A stretch of DNA of 64,000 nt from Hymenoscyphus infarciens (taxonomy: Eukaryota > Ascomycota > Leotiomycetes > Helotiales > Helotiaceae): assembly GCA_001414345.1 (NCBI GenBank), contig LLCB01000201.1:46536-110535 (forward strand), written 5' to 3'. A program made the position numbers and the translations under genes. The notes below the pieces were generated by a model. The model was not told where the DNA came from and did not search any database. It was given only the letters and a program-made list of their open reading frames with translations. The stretch's first letter is position 1, and each line of letters opens with the position of its first letter. Shown here in pieces: positions 25,021 through 35,585 of the stretch.

Positions 25021-27560
25021 TAATATAAAAAACCTTTATATAAAAGACTAAGAAACTAAAATAAATTAATATTATTTTAGCTTCTTAGCTACTCTTTTAG
25101 TAAATCTACTATATAACTTATATATATACTAATTTCTTATATCTTTATTTTATTTTTATTTTTATAGCTAATAGTAGTATAATATATTAATTTAATAGAA
25201 TAAAGCGTATTTCTTACTAATTATTATATATAAACTAAGCTAGACTTAGTAAAGATATTTTTTTAGCTTACTTTCTAAAAATTATTAAAATAGCTTATTA
25301 TATAAAAGACTAAGAAACTAAGATAAAATTAATATTAATAATATTATATTACTAGCTATTAGTCTATATATACTATATAAAATAAACTATTATATTAGAG
25401 AAATAATAACGTACTAAGTACTATTCTTTTAATTAATAGCGCGTATATAGAGCGTACTCTACGAATATTACTCTATTATATAGTCTAATATTATATCTTA
25501 AAAGATTTTAGTAGAACTAGTAGACGCTTAATAGATTCTTAGATAAGAGTTAAAGTATATTAATTATCTAAATATTATAGAGACTCTAAAGATAATCGTT
25601 TTTATATCTAAAGCTTAAGTTTTTTTCAAGAGCTAAGGATTTTTAAAAGTTAAGATTCTCGCTTAAGAGTTAAAAGTCGCTTAAGAGTTAAAATTAGTTA
25701 AGCCTCGTATAATAACTAAAACTAAGTAAGTAGAGACTAGAGACTAGGTTATACTTATCTAGCTTTACTATATTATATATAATAATAAGAATATATAGCT
25801 CTTATACGTCTAGACTAACTTTCGCTAAATTCGTTAAATATATTCTTTATATTATAATAGTACTAGAGAGTATTACTACTCTATATATATAAGTTTAAAT
25901 TAACTAAAAATATATTAAAAGTCTCTAACTTCTTCTACTAATTATAGAGTAACTCTTTTATAAATTCATTTTAAACTAAGTAGAAATATTTAATTAAGTA
26001 GATACTTAAAACTTCTTAGATTTTTTCTATAATAAAGTAATATATAGTATATATTAAATAAATTTCTTAAAGAATTTATTAGTAAAATAATAATCTTTAA
26101 TACTATAGACGTAGAATAAAAGTTATAACTAAAAGCTTAGTTAGAAATGTCTTTATCTTATAAAATTCTATGTCTTTTATTACTAGTAGTAATATATTAG
26201 TAATCTATCTCTTGTTTTAGAGATAGTAGAACCGCTGTGTTACGTACTCTTTCTACTCGCTTTATCTCTCTACTCTTAGAGTTTAGCACTCTAGCGTCGC
26301 GCTATTTTAAAGCTATAGTCTAGGCTAAATATAATAACTAATACGTTTATTAGTCGAGTAACTATAGAGAAGGAAATCAAAAAGAGGACGAGATTTCTAT
26401 ACTAGTATAAAAGATACGAAATATATTTCTTAGTATACTAATAACGAAGCTAATAATCTTTAAAATAGAAAGATTTTCCTATTACTCGCGATCTAGTACT
26501 ACCTAGAATAGGTTCTCTAGCTATCTAAGCTGTTTAAAAACGTGTAATCTACGATATTAATAATAAGATATATACTAATAAGGTCTAGAAAAGCTATAAA
26601 ATTACTCTAGGAAATACTATTCTAATTACTAGCTTCTAGGTCTAGGTTTTATAAATCTAGACTACTTTAGTAGACTCTAAGGCCGACGATAGTAGTATTA
26701 TAGCTTCTCTTATATTTACTATTAAGATCTTAATCTTATTTACTAAAAGTGAATCGTTCTCTTTAATAGTAGGTATTAAGATATCTATTAGTACTAGTAT
26801 AGAGTTTCTTATTAGCTAAGACCTCTATATTAGCGTTCTTAAGCTTTATAAAAGAGATTAATTATAGTACTACTTATAAGAATAATAAGAGTAAGTAGAA
26901 GACTACTACTTATTCTTTAGCTTAAGTAGCTAGAACTACTAGATTTCTAAGCTATATCTGTTATTATAATTACTACTTACTAATTCTTAAATAGAAGACT
27001 AAGAAAGTTTATAAGAGTTCTAATATCTATTATTTTACTTATAATAGTTCTAAGAAGATTAGAGAGAAGTATACTAGTATTACTATAAACTAAAAGAGGT
27101 TTTAGTTATATTTTTAACTAGAGACCTTCTATAAACGTTATAGAGTAAACTACTTACTTACTATAAATAGTATAGAGTTAGACTAAATACTACTATATAA
27201 AGCGAATAATAAAATAATAAAAGAAGAGAGTTCTAGAGAAACGAGAGCTTAAATATAGAACACTAGTAATATATATATATTATATTAAACGTAATTAATC
27301 TCTAATTTCTCTAAACTACTTTAACTCTATAATATCTTTTAAACTAATAGAGAACTAGAATTTTTAGTTATTTATTTTTATCTTATCTCTCTTATAATAT
27401 TCTTATAAAAGTAGTCTTAATCTTAGTTACTAGTTAGTAATAGTTATATAAACTCTCTTATTTTCTAAAATAAAAAAAGCGACTTATAAAAAATCCGTAG
27501 TATAACTCCTATTATATTAATATTCACGTTCTTAATTCCTAGACCTATCTACTAAGTGAA
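25021..27560. other. RIPed AT-rich block, unresolved
   Basis: Stops are dense in all frames. A direct repeat of about 38 bp with text AAAAGACTAAGAAACTAA occurs at about 25038-25075 and 25298-25335. At 26700-27260 the plus strand gives gag-like stretches such as KLYKRDQLQYYLQ between stops, suggesting a retroelement body, but no diagnostic motif is present. No gene is seen. Confidence 0.4.
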
Positions 27561-28140
27561 TCTTTCGAGGAATGAGAAATAACTCTATTTGTTTATATAC
27601 ATAATCGTAGCTATAGACAACTTCTTCTTCGGTGTTTTGTGACGGTTCTCACCGCTACTATGCTATGCTACGGACCAGCCCCTGGCTGGGACTCGGCTAA
27701 GTAGAGACATTTGGCACACCTCCTGTATTTAAAGAGCTTCCAGCTCCTAGGCTTCTGTCCTTTCTTCTCTTCTCTCTTCAGCTTAGAATCTTCGAATAGA
27801 CAGTTCCACGGTGTGAATCTCACCATTCGTGATACCTGACGTAGTCGTGCTCTTCCATCAGCTGTGCGTGTCGTCACATGTTTATAACATCACGTGTATT
27901 TTGCACGAGATGACAGGTTGTCACAACCTCTTCCAATCAGCATGAATATAGCATGTTGGTATCCAACGTACATTCGACTCAGCCCCGGCGATAATCCTTG
28001 ATAAAGCAAATACCATTATGCTTCACCCTCTTATCCTTTCTGACTCGTAGGTGATACTCTTTAAAAATCTCCTTCTTCGTCATTAAAGCGGATTTTAATA
28101 GACTTTGAGGATACCACCCTTCTTTTTATTTCTCTTCATC
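27561..28140. promoter_or_regulatory. Upstream region of the DUF3632 gene
   Basis: Composition returns abruptly to normal at about 27560. A 69-codon minus-strand frame at 27668-27877 lacks an ATG and is not called. The stretch presumably holds the promoter and 5' UTR of the gene at 28141. I see no clear TATA box or named motif. Confidence 0.35.
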
Positions 28141-29061
28141 ATGGACGTCGAGAGCAGCGCCCCAATCAATTTACACGCATGGGATGGGCCACCCGATCCC
28201 ACACTCGTCTTCACGATACTTCGCAACTATCTTCAATCCACAACTTCCTCCACAATTGACATCGACGCAGCCGCAACTGCAGAGCAAATCACGAACCAAC
28301 TCACAATTGCAAGAAGCAAATTGCCCGAAAACGATCCTCTCCATCCCCAGAACCTCGTTTTCTCGCTTTTCTGCCTCGTGCTGCATATCTCGACCCAAAT
28401 CCCACCAAACCATATCTGGCACCGCCGACTTGTAGCATTCATGAAGGCGCTCCGGGACCAACCTCCTCCCCCCGAGGCTTGCACCCAGACCATCAAGGCC
28501 TCAGGTCTAATCTGGAATAAGGAGGGATTCCGCTGGAAAGACTACCCGGGCTTAGCGATGGAGCAAGGCGAAAGTTTTGATTATAAAAACAGATGGGGTG
28601 TAAAACAACGTTCTGATGGCGACCGGTGGTCGGTTGAGGAGTGGACTAACATCAATGCTTTTCTGGCGATGCTGGTGCAAGATGTGCTCTCTAGGAAGGG
28701 CGAAAATACTTTTGGCTTTGATAGGTCGGGACTTATGTGTTTGCGATATGCGCTTGAGCTGAGGAGGGATGCGGAGGAGTTGGATGAGAATGTTCCGGCT
28801 GCGGCGGTATGGATTATCAATGCGGGGAGTTATTTCAAAAGCCATGCTGGGTTAGGGATTCATAGCGGGTGGCAGGTAGGCTCGAGGCATGCCAAGGAGG
28901 AAACTGATGAGTATAATGGACCAGATGGATTGTTAGATGAGAGGTGGCAGTTTTGGAAGACGAAGTGGGAAAAGATTGCAAGGCAAGAGGATGTTAAAGA
29001 GAGGACGAGGGGGTGGGCTGGGGCCGCATTGGCTCATATGGTCGCGGTAGAAACAATATGA
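28141..29061 (+). CDS. DUF3632 family protein, 306 residues
   Basis: This is a single uninterrupted exon. The frame is open from 28105, but the first ATG is at 28141 in a good context (CATC ATG G), so I start there. The product is soluble, with no signal peptide or membrane segment. It resembles the fungal DUF3632 family: an N-terminal helical half, a central W-x-NINAFLA segment, FGFDRSGLMCLRYALE near residues 195-212, PAAAVWIINAG, and a C-terminal RWQFWKTKWEKIA followed by TRGWAGAALAHM. DUF3632 proteins are expanded in Pezizomycotina; no biochemical role is established. It stands alone between transposon relics and is not RIPed. The family call is from remembered pattern and moderately sure. 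Confidence 0.7.
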   Translation: MDVESSAPINLHAWDGPPDPTLVFTILRNYLQSTTSSTIDIDAAATAEQITNQLTIARSKLPENDPLHPQNLVFSLFCLVLHISTQIPPNHIWHRRLVAFMKALRDQPPPPEACTQTIKASGLIWNKEGFRWKDYPGLAMEQGESFDYKNRWGVKQRSDGDRWSVEEWTNINAFLAMLVQDVLSRKGENTFGFDRSGLMCLRYALELRRDAEELDENVPAAAVWIINAGSYFKSHAGLGIHSGWQVGSRHAKEETDEYNGPDGLLDERWQFWKTKWEKIARQEDVKERTRGWAGAALAHMVAVETI

Positions 29062-29373
29062 GTATTATGAGGGATTCATGCCTCGGGCGACTCGGGCCTA
29101 TATAACTACAAAGACAATAAGTGTGTTTCCAATTGCTGAATCTTATTTTTTTGTAACGATTTATTGTACTTTTTGAGAGATTTTCAATACCTAGCCCACC
29201 CCTATGATGAGTTTCCTACCTAGCTCTTGAACTATTCTCACCACTACTACTGTCTTCATAGTATATGTCCTGCCTAAAAATGGAGATACCGGTTACAGCC
29301 GAGGAGAAATATGACCGAATCAAAGTAAATATCAAGCGAAGAAAACCCTTTGAACGAAAGTATTCTAGTACTT
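29062..29373. other. Downstream region of the DUF3632 gene
   Basis: Non-coding sequence of normal composition between the DUF3632 stop codon and the left end of the Tc1-like element. It presumably contains the 3' UTR. No other feature is seen. Confidence 0.4.
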
Positions 29374-31098
29374 AGGGCCTGTTTAGCACGTATATAATTT
29401 AATTTAGATATATGCGATTTGTACACGAGTACAGGGTTAAAAGGTGCTCGTATATATCTCTTTATATTATGAGTTTAACCTTAGATATATTCTATATCGT
29501 TTAGCTCGTATATATATTTCACTACACATTTCGTCTAGTAGTTATAGAAAAGTGTACACATATAAAAGTTGAAGGTTAAGAGGTTAAAGGAGTATATTAT
29601 TTTATTTTAGTAGCGTATATCTTCATATATATATTTATAGGATATATAAGCAAAAGTGCGTACTATAACATATACTAGTTAAACTTTAGTATATATTATA
29701 ATATATATATATATTTTATATACATGTATATTATTCTTAGTAGTAAGAGTTAAGGCTATAGCTCGTAGCATATCTAAGCGAGAATACTAAAACCGACACT
29801 TTTTTTTTTAAAATTAGACTATAAATCTAAACCTAATTATTTTACCTTTAAATTAAAGATATATATTAGTAAATAGTAGCTAATCTATATAGTTTAATAA
29901 CATCTTCTAATTTATATATTAATCTCTTAATATATATCTAATAATTACGTAGATCTATCTAATCTTAAAGCCTTTAAATCTCTTTAATCAACTCTCTCTT
30001 AGAAGTTAGTATAAAGAGTAGCTTTTTTAGCTCTTCTTTTATCTACTACTAGACCTTCTTAATTACGTTTAAATTAGGTAAAGAAGGTAGCTAATTAAAG
30101 CTATAGATACTATATTAGAGCTTAGCTAAACAAGTATATCCTTTATATATCTTTAAACTATCTTCTATAAAAATATAATTAGTACTAAGCTTATTAAATA
30201 GAGAGAAGATAACTAGCTTAAGAACTTAGTCCTTATATATATAAGAATTCACCTCTTTATAGCCTTATTCCTTCTTTAAAAAGATAAGAGAGGATTTATA
30301 ATCCTAACTAATCACGTCTTAAATTATAACTAACACTCTCTCTAACTAATATATTAACTAAATATAGTCTAGACACCTCTTCTTATCTACTTACTATATT
30401 ACCTAACTCCTCTTACTCTTTCTAAGCTTAAGTATATACTTATCTAACTATATAACCTTATATTAATCCCTCTCTTTTAGATTTAAGGCTATATAATCAG
30501 AAATTCTCTACTATTTATATTATTATATAAAACTAAGACACTTTTTTACTTAAAGTTAGCTAATAAGTAGCCTATATAGTATAGTTCTTACTAAATTATA
30601 TATACTAATACGTCGATATTAAGAAGGCTTTAGACTTACTTAAACATTATATAATAAGTAGTATAATTTATTAATTTAAATTAGATAATTTAGTATAAGT
30701 CTTATTTACTAAGTTTTCTCTTTTAATAAATCTTCTCTTTATATATACGCCGACTTATTCTGTTCTTATAAATCTGCCTCGCTATAGTTCTAGGAACCCC
30801 TAATTCTTTATATATCTACTCTTATAACTTTCTATTACTTTATACTTATTATACTCTAGCTCTTTTTAGTATATACTAATTCTAGCTAGATTCGTATATA
30901 GGAGAGGAGGAAAGGATTCGGTCTACTATCTTTAATTTAGTAACTTTTAGATAAATAGTTAAATTATAGTAGATTTTTAAAAAGAGGGTGTTAGAGATTA
31001 GGTAGAGTAGGTAATCTCGCTTAGGTGTGCTACGAGCTGTGGCCCCAACTCTTACATATATTAAAAAAGGACGAATATGTGCGAGCCAAACAGGCCCT
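29374..31098 (-). mobile_element. Tc1/mariner-like DNA transposon, RIP-inactivated
   Basis: Terminal inverted repeats AGGGCCTGTTTAGC (29374-29387) and AGGGCCTGTTTGGC (reverse complement of 31085-31098) bound 1725 bp. On the minus strand a transposase can be read through stops. Near 30100-30040 it gives LPSLPNLNVIKKV followed by three TAG codons and IKEELKKL, which fits the SPDLNPIE-x-VW region of Tc1-type transposases with D-to-N and E-to-K changes and three Trp codons turned to stops. Upstream pieces include GFLELQRGRFIRT. Target duplication could not be fixed. The element separates the DUF3632 gene from the ribonuclease-like gene. Confidence 0.7.
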
Positions 31099-31333
31099 TA
31101 ATCTAGACATCTTGGAGACTTCTTTCGATCTAACACAGATTTTTTCGGAATATAAAGATACTCTTTTGTTTCTACTCGGTGGTTCTCAAGAGGAGACCAT
31201 TAACTCCTTTGGTCAGTGTGTTAAGTAACAGATAATTCCCCACAATCCTCTTCCATTTATCACACTATTTAATCAGCAACACTCCACCGAGGTAGCATAA
31301 AAGCGCCAAGTAACAGAGAGTTCCGTTGCCCCT
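31099..31333. other. Spacer between transposon end and ribonuclease-like gene
   Basis: Normal-composition sequence that probably contains the 3' UTR of the minus-strand gene ending at 31334. A 67-codon frame at 31025-31228 overlaps the transposon end and is not called. Confidence 0.4.
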
Positions 31334-32205
31334 CTATTCCGGATATTGTTGCCAATGGTACATAAATGCTCCTGGCGCAACATAAGGATACCGTCTCAGG
31401 TCCCCGTATCCCGGAACCCCTGGAAAACGTCTAACCTGGCCCCTGATATCGGTTGGTTGGGCCCAGCTATCTCATGTTAGTCTCATTGAATGGCAAATAC
31501 AAGCTCGATAAGAAAAAGCTTTACTTACTGAAGTCCATTGTAAGTCAACCCCCGATGTGTGACAACACCCATATAGTCACCTCTACGGTCAAACACTACA
31601 CGATCCAACCCCCAATCACGTCCACCATTCCACGGCGACCCATCAACCGTGCTCGGAAGAATCGGGAATTCGTATGTCTCGCCGTATACCCAGCTTCCAT
31701 CTCCAGTATATACGCCCTGTAGTTCGTCATCGTTGCCGGTGAGATAATGCGGGGTTGTTCGCATTGCGAAAGAGGGAAGTAAATGTCTAGGGGTGCGGGC
31801 ATTGATATAACCCCAGCCGGTTTGGAGGGCCCGGATGATGTCGTCTTGTGAGTACATTACTGCGTTCCCACCATTTGCATTGGCGCACACTACAAAGTCG
31901 GGGACTTGATTGTTTGGGTATTGTGTGATATATGCGGTGTATGCGGTATCGTTCTGGCGTTTTGATGTTTTGTTGCCGCGTTCTGGTTTGCTGTCTTCTT
32001 CGATGATGGTGGCTTTGAGGCTTTGAAGTGATACGAGCTCTTCACGGCGAGTGATGGCCGTGCTGCTAGTGGCATCTCTGTCATTGGGAACTCTAGCTGA
32101 AACGGATGCCACTAGCAAGAGGAGAATAGAAGTAAACTATGTGGGTGAGAATCACTTTTTCATTTTCAGAGTTAGGACAAGTCATACCTTCATTTTAGCA
32201 AACAT
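31334..32205 (-). CDS. Secreted guanyl-specific (T1/N1-type) ribonuclease-like protein
   Basis: Three minus-strand exons: 32205-32188 (six codons), 32136-31529 and 31466-31334. The introns are 51 and 62 bp, with GTATGA and GTAAGT donors and CTAAC branch sites. They join into 252 residues. The first intron lies inside the signal peptide MFAKMKFTSILLLLVASVSA. The fold signature of microbial ribonucleases is visible: TPHYLTG (His 136), ETYEFPIL (Glu 162), GLDRVVF (Arg 185) and GVVTHRG (His 200), matching the His/Glu/Arg/His catalytic set of RNase T1. Differences are only one Cys in the mature part (so no T1 disulphides), a spacer of about 70 residues rich in charged residues after the signal, and an extended basic C-terminus of about 45 residues. 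It may be an extracellular RNase or an RNase-fold effector; activity is inference. Confidence 0.75.
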
Positions 32206-33344
32206 GTTAGGTTTGGAAAAGATATTTTTACTGGTAAGCTGGATGTAGCTGCTGCTGGGTGTATATATAAAAGAATTGAGTAAAAGGTTATCTATTTATT
32301 CGAGGCCATCATGCCTATGAAATTGCAATACAGAGGATGATTTTTGAGAGTTCGGCATTGCTGGTTCTATTCTGAGTGCTTTGTTGTCGAGAGGGCTGTG
32401 TGTGTATATTGAGACTTTGAAAGCATGAAATACGAAGTTGAAATACGTAGCAGTGAGGATGTTGAACCTCTGGAGTCATTCATTCAGAGGCGGGAAAAAA
32501 ATGCCAATATTTCGAGTCACAGTCATTGCCCAATTAATTCCTCGGTATGTAATGAGGTTTTCAGGTATAAGCCAAAGCATCCGCAGCCTGACATGAGGAC
32601 CTGATTTCTGACATAAATAAATTGCCAGCAAGAAATTCTGCCATCTCCTGGGTGTACTTCATCGAATGAGTAGCCACTTCGCGTTGGGCTGGGCAGTAGC
32701 TGTGATAGCAATTTGACAACGAAAACATACAAATGTTGGGAAATAGCGGGATTTAACGTACTACCAACTGACAGCCTCCCCTGTAAATAGGCGGCGAGCC
32801 TAAGCGAGACCAACAGTTTTTCCTCAGCCCTATAAAGATGAGCCCACAAATGTTGGAAAACAGCGAGGTTCCACGTACTACCAACTGAAAATACTCCTTA
32901 TCTATAGACAGCCGGTCCGGACTGTTGCTTATGTTAGTCGCTAAGTGAGACCTTGAATGTTGACAACCCTTCGGCTATGCTAGGCTATAGTTAGAGCTTT
33001 CTCAATAACTCCGCCGATTTATAACAAAATTTCCAAGATGTTCGAAATTAACTGGGTCTTAAGCGCTTCAGCTAAAAGCCTCCCTCGTGTAGAGCTGTGC
33101 CGATAGTAACTGTAAGGGCACTTACAAGGGTTGTGGGGAGACGCTACGAATTGATATTCAAGTCTCAAAGGCTTAAATATAGAGATCTCTCAGTTTGGAT
33201 GGAACTTCCAAGGGCAGAACGAAAGACAAATAGGCAAGAACAATTCTATCATAAGTTGTTACCCATACTTTCTCACCCACTTTACTGTTCCAAACTCTTA
33301 AAAATCCCGCGACACCGAGTAATATCCCCGCACAAGCCGCAAAA
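32206..33344. other. Intergenic, divergent promoters, with a diverged duplication
   Basis: This lies between two predicted secreted-protein genes transcribed away from each other. A diverged direct duplication is at 32729-32781 and 32846-32898 (listed separately). A 108-codon minus-strand frame at 32523-32849 overlaps it and lacks family resemblance, so it is not called. There is no obvious TATA or named motif. Confidence 0.4.
32729..32898. repeat. Diverged direct duplication, ~53 bp, 117 bp apart
   Basis: ACAAATGTTGGGAAATAGCG at about 32729 and ACAAATGTTGGAAAACAGCG at about 32846 both continue to a shared CGTACTACCAACTGA. Weaker similarity follows (CTAAGCGAGACC against CTAAGTGAGACC). It is a tandem duplication of roughly 117 bp that has decayed. 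Its function is unknown. Confidence 0.5.
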
Positions 33345-33974
33345 ATGAATCTTCTCCTCGCTACAACGTTCCTCACTATCCTCTCGCAAGTCAAAGCCAT
33401 TTCAGGGACTAATTCATCGAGAATAGTTCAACGTGGCAATGCCGCATACACCGACGCCGATGCTTGCTATTTTGCTGCTCTATACCTACCTTACACACTC
33501 ATAGACTGCATGTCCCAACCCGCCGTTGGCTCAGGTCTTCAAACACAAGTTTGGTACACAATTCGAATGAGTGGCACAGGCCAGAACCCATCATCATGGT
33601 GTGATGCCTTCTACACCGCCCTGGAGAAAACTTGCGGTGTTAAATTCGTCCTTCCGCCATCCAGTTCAAGCACTCCCGCATGCAACAAAGCAGACCCCCT
33701 CAATGCAGCCATGACTCTTGATGGCGGTGACAACGATGTTCTAACCAGCGTCCCTGGACTCACGGTAAACTTTGGTTTGATCACGAAGGGCAATTTGGAG
33801 TATGATGGTCACCAGTGCGTTGCGGATGCTATGTCAAGGGCAATTTGTCAAGGTGTTGAGATCGCAAATGGCCCGCACTGCTATAAAGCTGGTTATTTTT
33901 TTTTTTTTTTTTTATATTCAAATAATCTTTTTAGCTACCTAAAGCCGGCGCTATGTAAACGCACTTATTTATAG
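33345..33974 (+). CDS. Secreted cysteine-rich protein with transposon-altered C-terminus
   Basis: A single-exon gene with ATG in AAAA ATG context. Residues 1-20 form a signal peptide (MNLLLATTFLTILSQVKA and following). The mature part has eight cysteines (41, 55, 86, 97, 113, 158, 168, 179), an even number suiting four disulphides. I do not recognise the family. The frame runs on to 33974, but the last 25 residues come from an inserted element and start with Phe codons from its T-run. Without the insertion, codon 184 (Tyr) would be followed at once by TAG, now displaced to 34984-34986. The native protein was therefore 184 residues and ended HCYKAGY. The rest of the gene is undamaged. It may be an effector-type secreted protein; that is inference from size, Cys content and location. 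Confidence 0.65.
   Translation: MNLLLATTFLTILSQVKAISGTNSSRIVQRGNAAYTDADACYFAALYLPYTLIDCMSQPAVGSGLQTQVWYTIRMSGTGQNPSSWCDAFYTALEKTCGVKFVLPPSSSSTPACNKADPLNAAMTLDGGDNDVLTSVPGLTVNFGLITKGNLEYDGHQCVADAMSRAICQGVEIANGPHCYKAGYFFFFFLYSNNLFSYLKPALCKRTYL
33884..33897. repeat. Left copy of 14-bp target site duplication
   Basis: TAAAGCTGGTTATT, identical to 34971-34984. It brackets the poly(A)-tailed insertion. The length is typical of target-primed reverse transcription. Confidence 0.8.
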
Positions 33975-34970
33975 AGTTTTATCTAAAAGTAGCTTATACA
34001 CTTCTTAGAGTATCTATTACTAGGCCTACTATATATATATATCTCTATACTCTTAGCTTTATATCCTAGTAATAGCTTAGTATCTCCTTCTATTCCCTCT
34101 ATTCTGATTCGAATTTAATGTTTTTTAGTTATTCTTATAAATAACTGATTTAGTTCTTTATAATAGCACTTATAAAAAAGAGCTTAGTTAGCTCTTCTCT
34201 ATATAAGACTAATAATAATTGTCTTCTAGTATACTATCTTATATAGAACTATCCTCTAATATATCCTTAACCTAAGTCTCCTAGTTCTATCCTCTGTTTC
34301 TCTACTCTATAGTCCTATGCCTCTCTAAGAGTATTTATACTACTTTATCTAATATACTACTAAATATACTTTAAATATCTATATATAACGATTATAGATA
34401 GTAGAGAATCCATTCTCTAGTTTTAAAGACTCCTCTAGTTTAATACTCCTATTTATACTACCTAGGCCTCTTCTAATCACTCTATTACTATTACCGAGAG
34501 TTCTTTACCTCTTCTAGTAATTCTCTTAACTCGAATATAGTATATACTAACTATATAGAGTAACTACTATAGGTATTACCTCTAATCTTAGGTTAGTATA
34601 TAGCTTTTACCTTCTTAGAGTTATATATAATTCCGTGGCATATCTAGAGTAGAAGTTCTCTAGTATTAGCAAATATATAGAATTAGCTTTAGAGGCTTTC
34701 TTAATTAGTTCGTTTTAGTAGTCCGCAGATACTACTATTAAGTAAATAAGCTATATAAGTCTTTTTCGCTAATATCTAATATATTACTATATATAATATA
34801 GCTTCTTTATAGAAGGTCGAGAAGCCTAAAACTCTAATAGTTATAAAAAGGGGTATTACCACGTCGCTTTTTTAACTTAAACTTAGCTCTATAGATAGTT
34901 CTAGAGACGAAGTAGGACTACTAGAGGTTCGTAGAATACACCGCGTATAGATGTTAAGTCTTCGTATCTC
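33898..34970 (-). mobile_element. Poly(A)-tailed retroelement insertion (LINE or SINE type)
   Basis: 1073 bp are flanked by a 14-bp direct duplication. The left end is a run of T, which is a poly(A) tail on the minus strand. A tail at one end, no LTR, no TIR and a long variable TSD define a target-primed non-LTR insertion, probably a 5'-truncated copy. The body is AT-rich and RIPed, with no readable reverse transcriptase motif. It sits exactly at the stop codon of the secreted cysteine-rich gene. Confidence 0.75.
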
Positions 34971-34984
34971 TAAAGCTGGTTATT
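34971..34984. repeat. Right copy of 14-bp target site duplication
   Basis: TAAAGCTGGTTATT, partner of 33884-33897. The next bases (AG) complete the TAG that would have been the original stop codon of the interrupted gene. Confidence 0.8.
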
Positions 34985-34986
34985 AG

Positions 34987-35585
34987 AGCGAAAATACGCG
35001 ACAGTATAAGGATCGCCCAGGGCCCTCGGACTTGAGTCAACCTATGTTCCCCGCTGAACCCTAGTGTAGTAGTTGGGCCAGTTGTTAGTACATGGTTTCC
35101 TAGAAGGTAGTAAGATTTTTTCAGACTCTGTTTAGATCGGATCATTTTAGAGATTATTTGAAAAGTTATAATATAATCCTTCGAATCATATAACTCTTAA
35201 AGTACATAATTAGGATTATTCGCTCCCGAGATAATTACTAAGAATAAGTCGTCGGGAAGTTGCTAGTCCGTCTATAGTACTTAGTCCGAATAATAACTCC
35301 CGGACTACGAATAATATGAAATAATATAAGTCTTAGATAACCTATAGATTATCTCAGAAATTTTTTCTAATTCAAACAGAGCCTCTGATACGTGAAAATG
35401 TTAAAGGTTAGCTTAGATTTAAGAGAGCTTAGTATTAAGAGGTTTTAACTACTATAGATATACTAATTTAACTTATAACGTTATAACTATCTCTTCTAAG
35501 AGCTATATAACTTATATATTATTATAAATTAGCTTCTCTTCTAAAAGCTATATTATTATTATAACTTAGTTTTACTATTAATTAG
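34987..35585. other. Former 3' flank of the secreted-protein gene, then AT-rich DNA
   Basis: The first 130 bp have normal composition and are the probable old 3' UTR. From about 35120 there is a MITE-like element (listed separately) and then RIPed DNA. Confidence 0.4.
35124..35383. mobile_element. MITE-like element, 260 bp
   Basis: GACTCTGTTT at 35124-35133 and the inverted AAACAGAGCC at 35374-35383 form ends. Inside them, imperfect inverted similarity continues (AGAGATTATTTGA against GATTATCTCAGAAA). There is no coding capacity. Size and inverted ends suit a MITE; the target duplication is not clear. Confidence 0.45.

Noticed and set aside
27668..27877. 69-codon minus-strand frame
   Set aside because: It starts at GTG with no in-frame ATG and lacks any motif; more likely part of the DUF3632 upstream region.
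31025..31228. 67-codon plus-strand frame
   Set aside because: It crosses the right TIR of the Tc1-like element and has no support.
32523..32849. 108-codon minus-strand frame
   Set aside because: It overlaps the decayed duplication, has no recognisable domain, and sits in an interval that must hold promoters.
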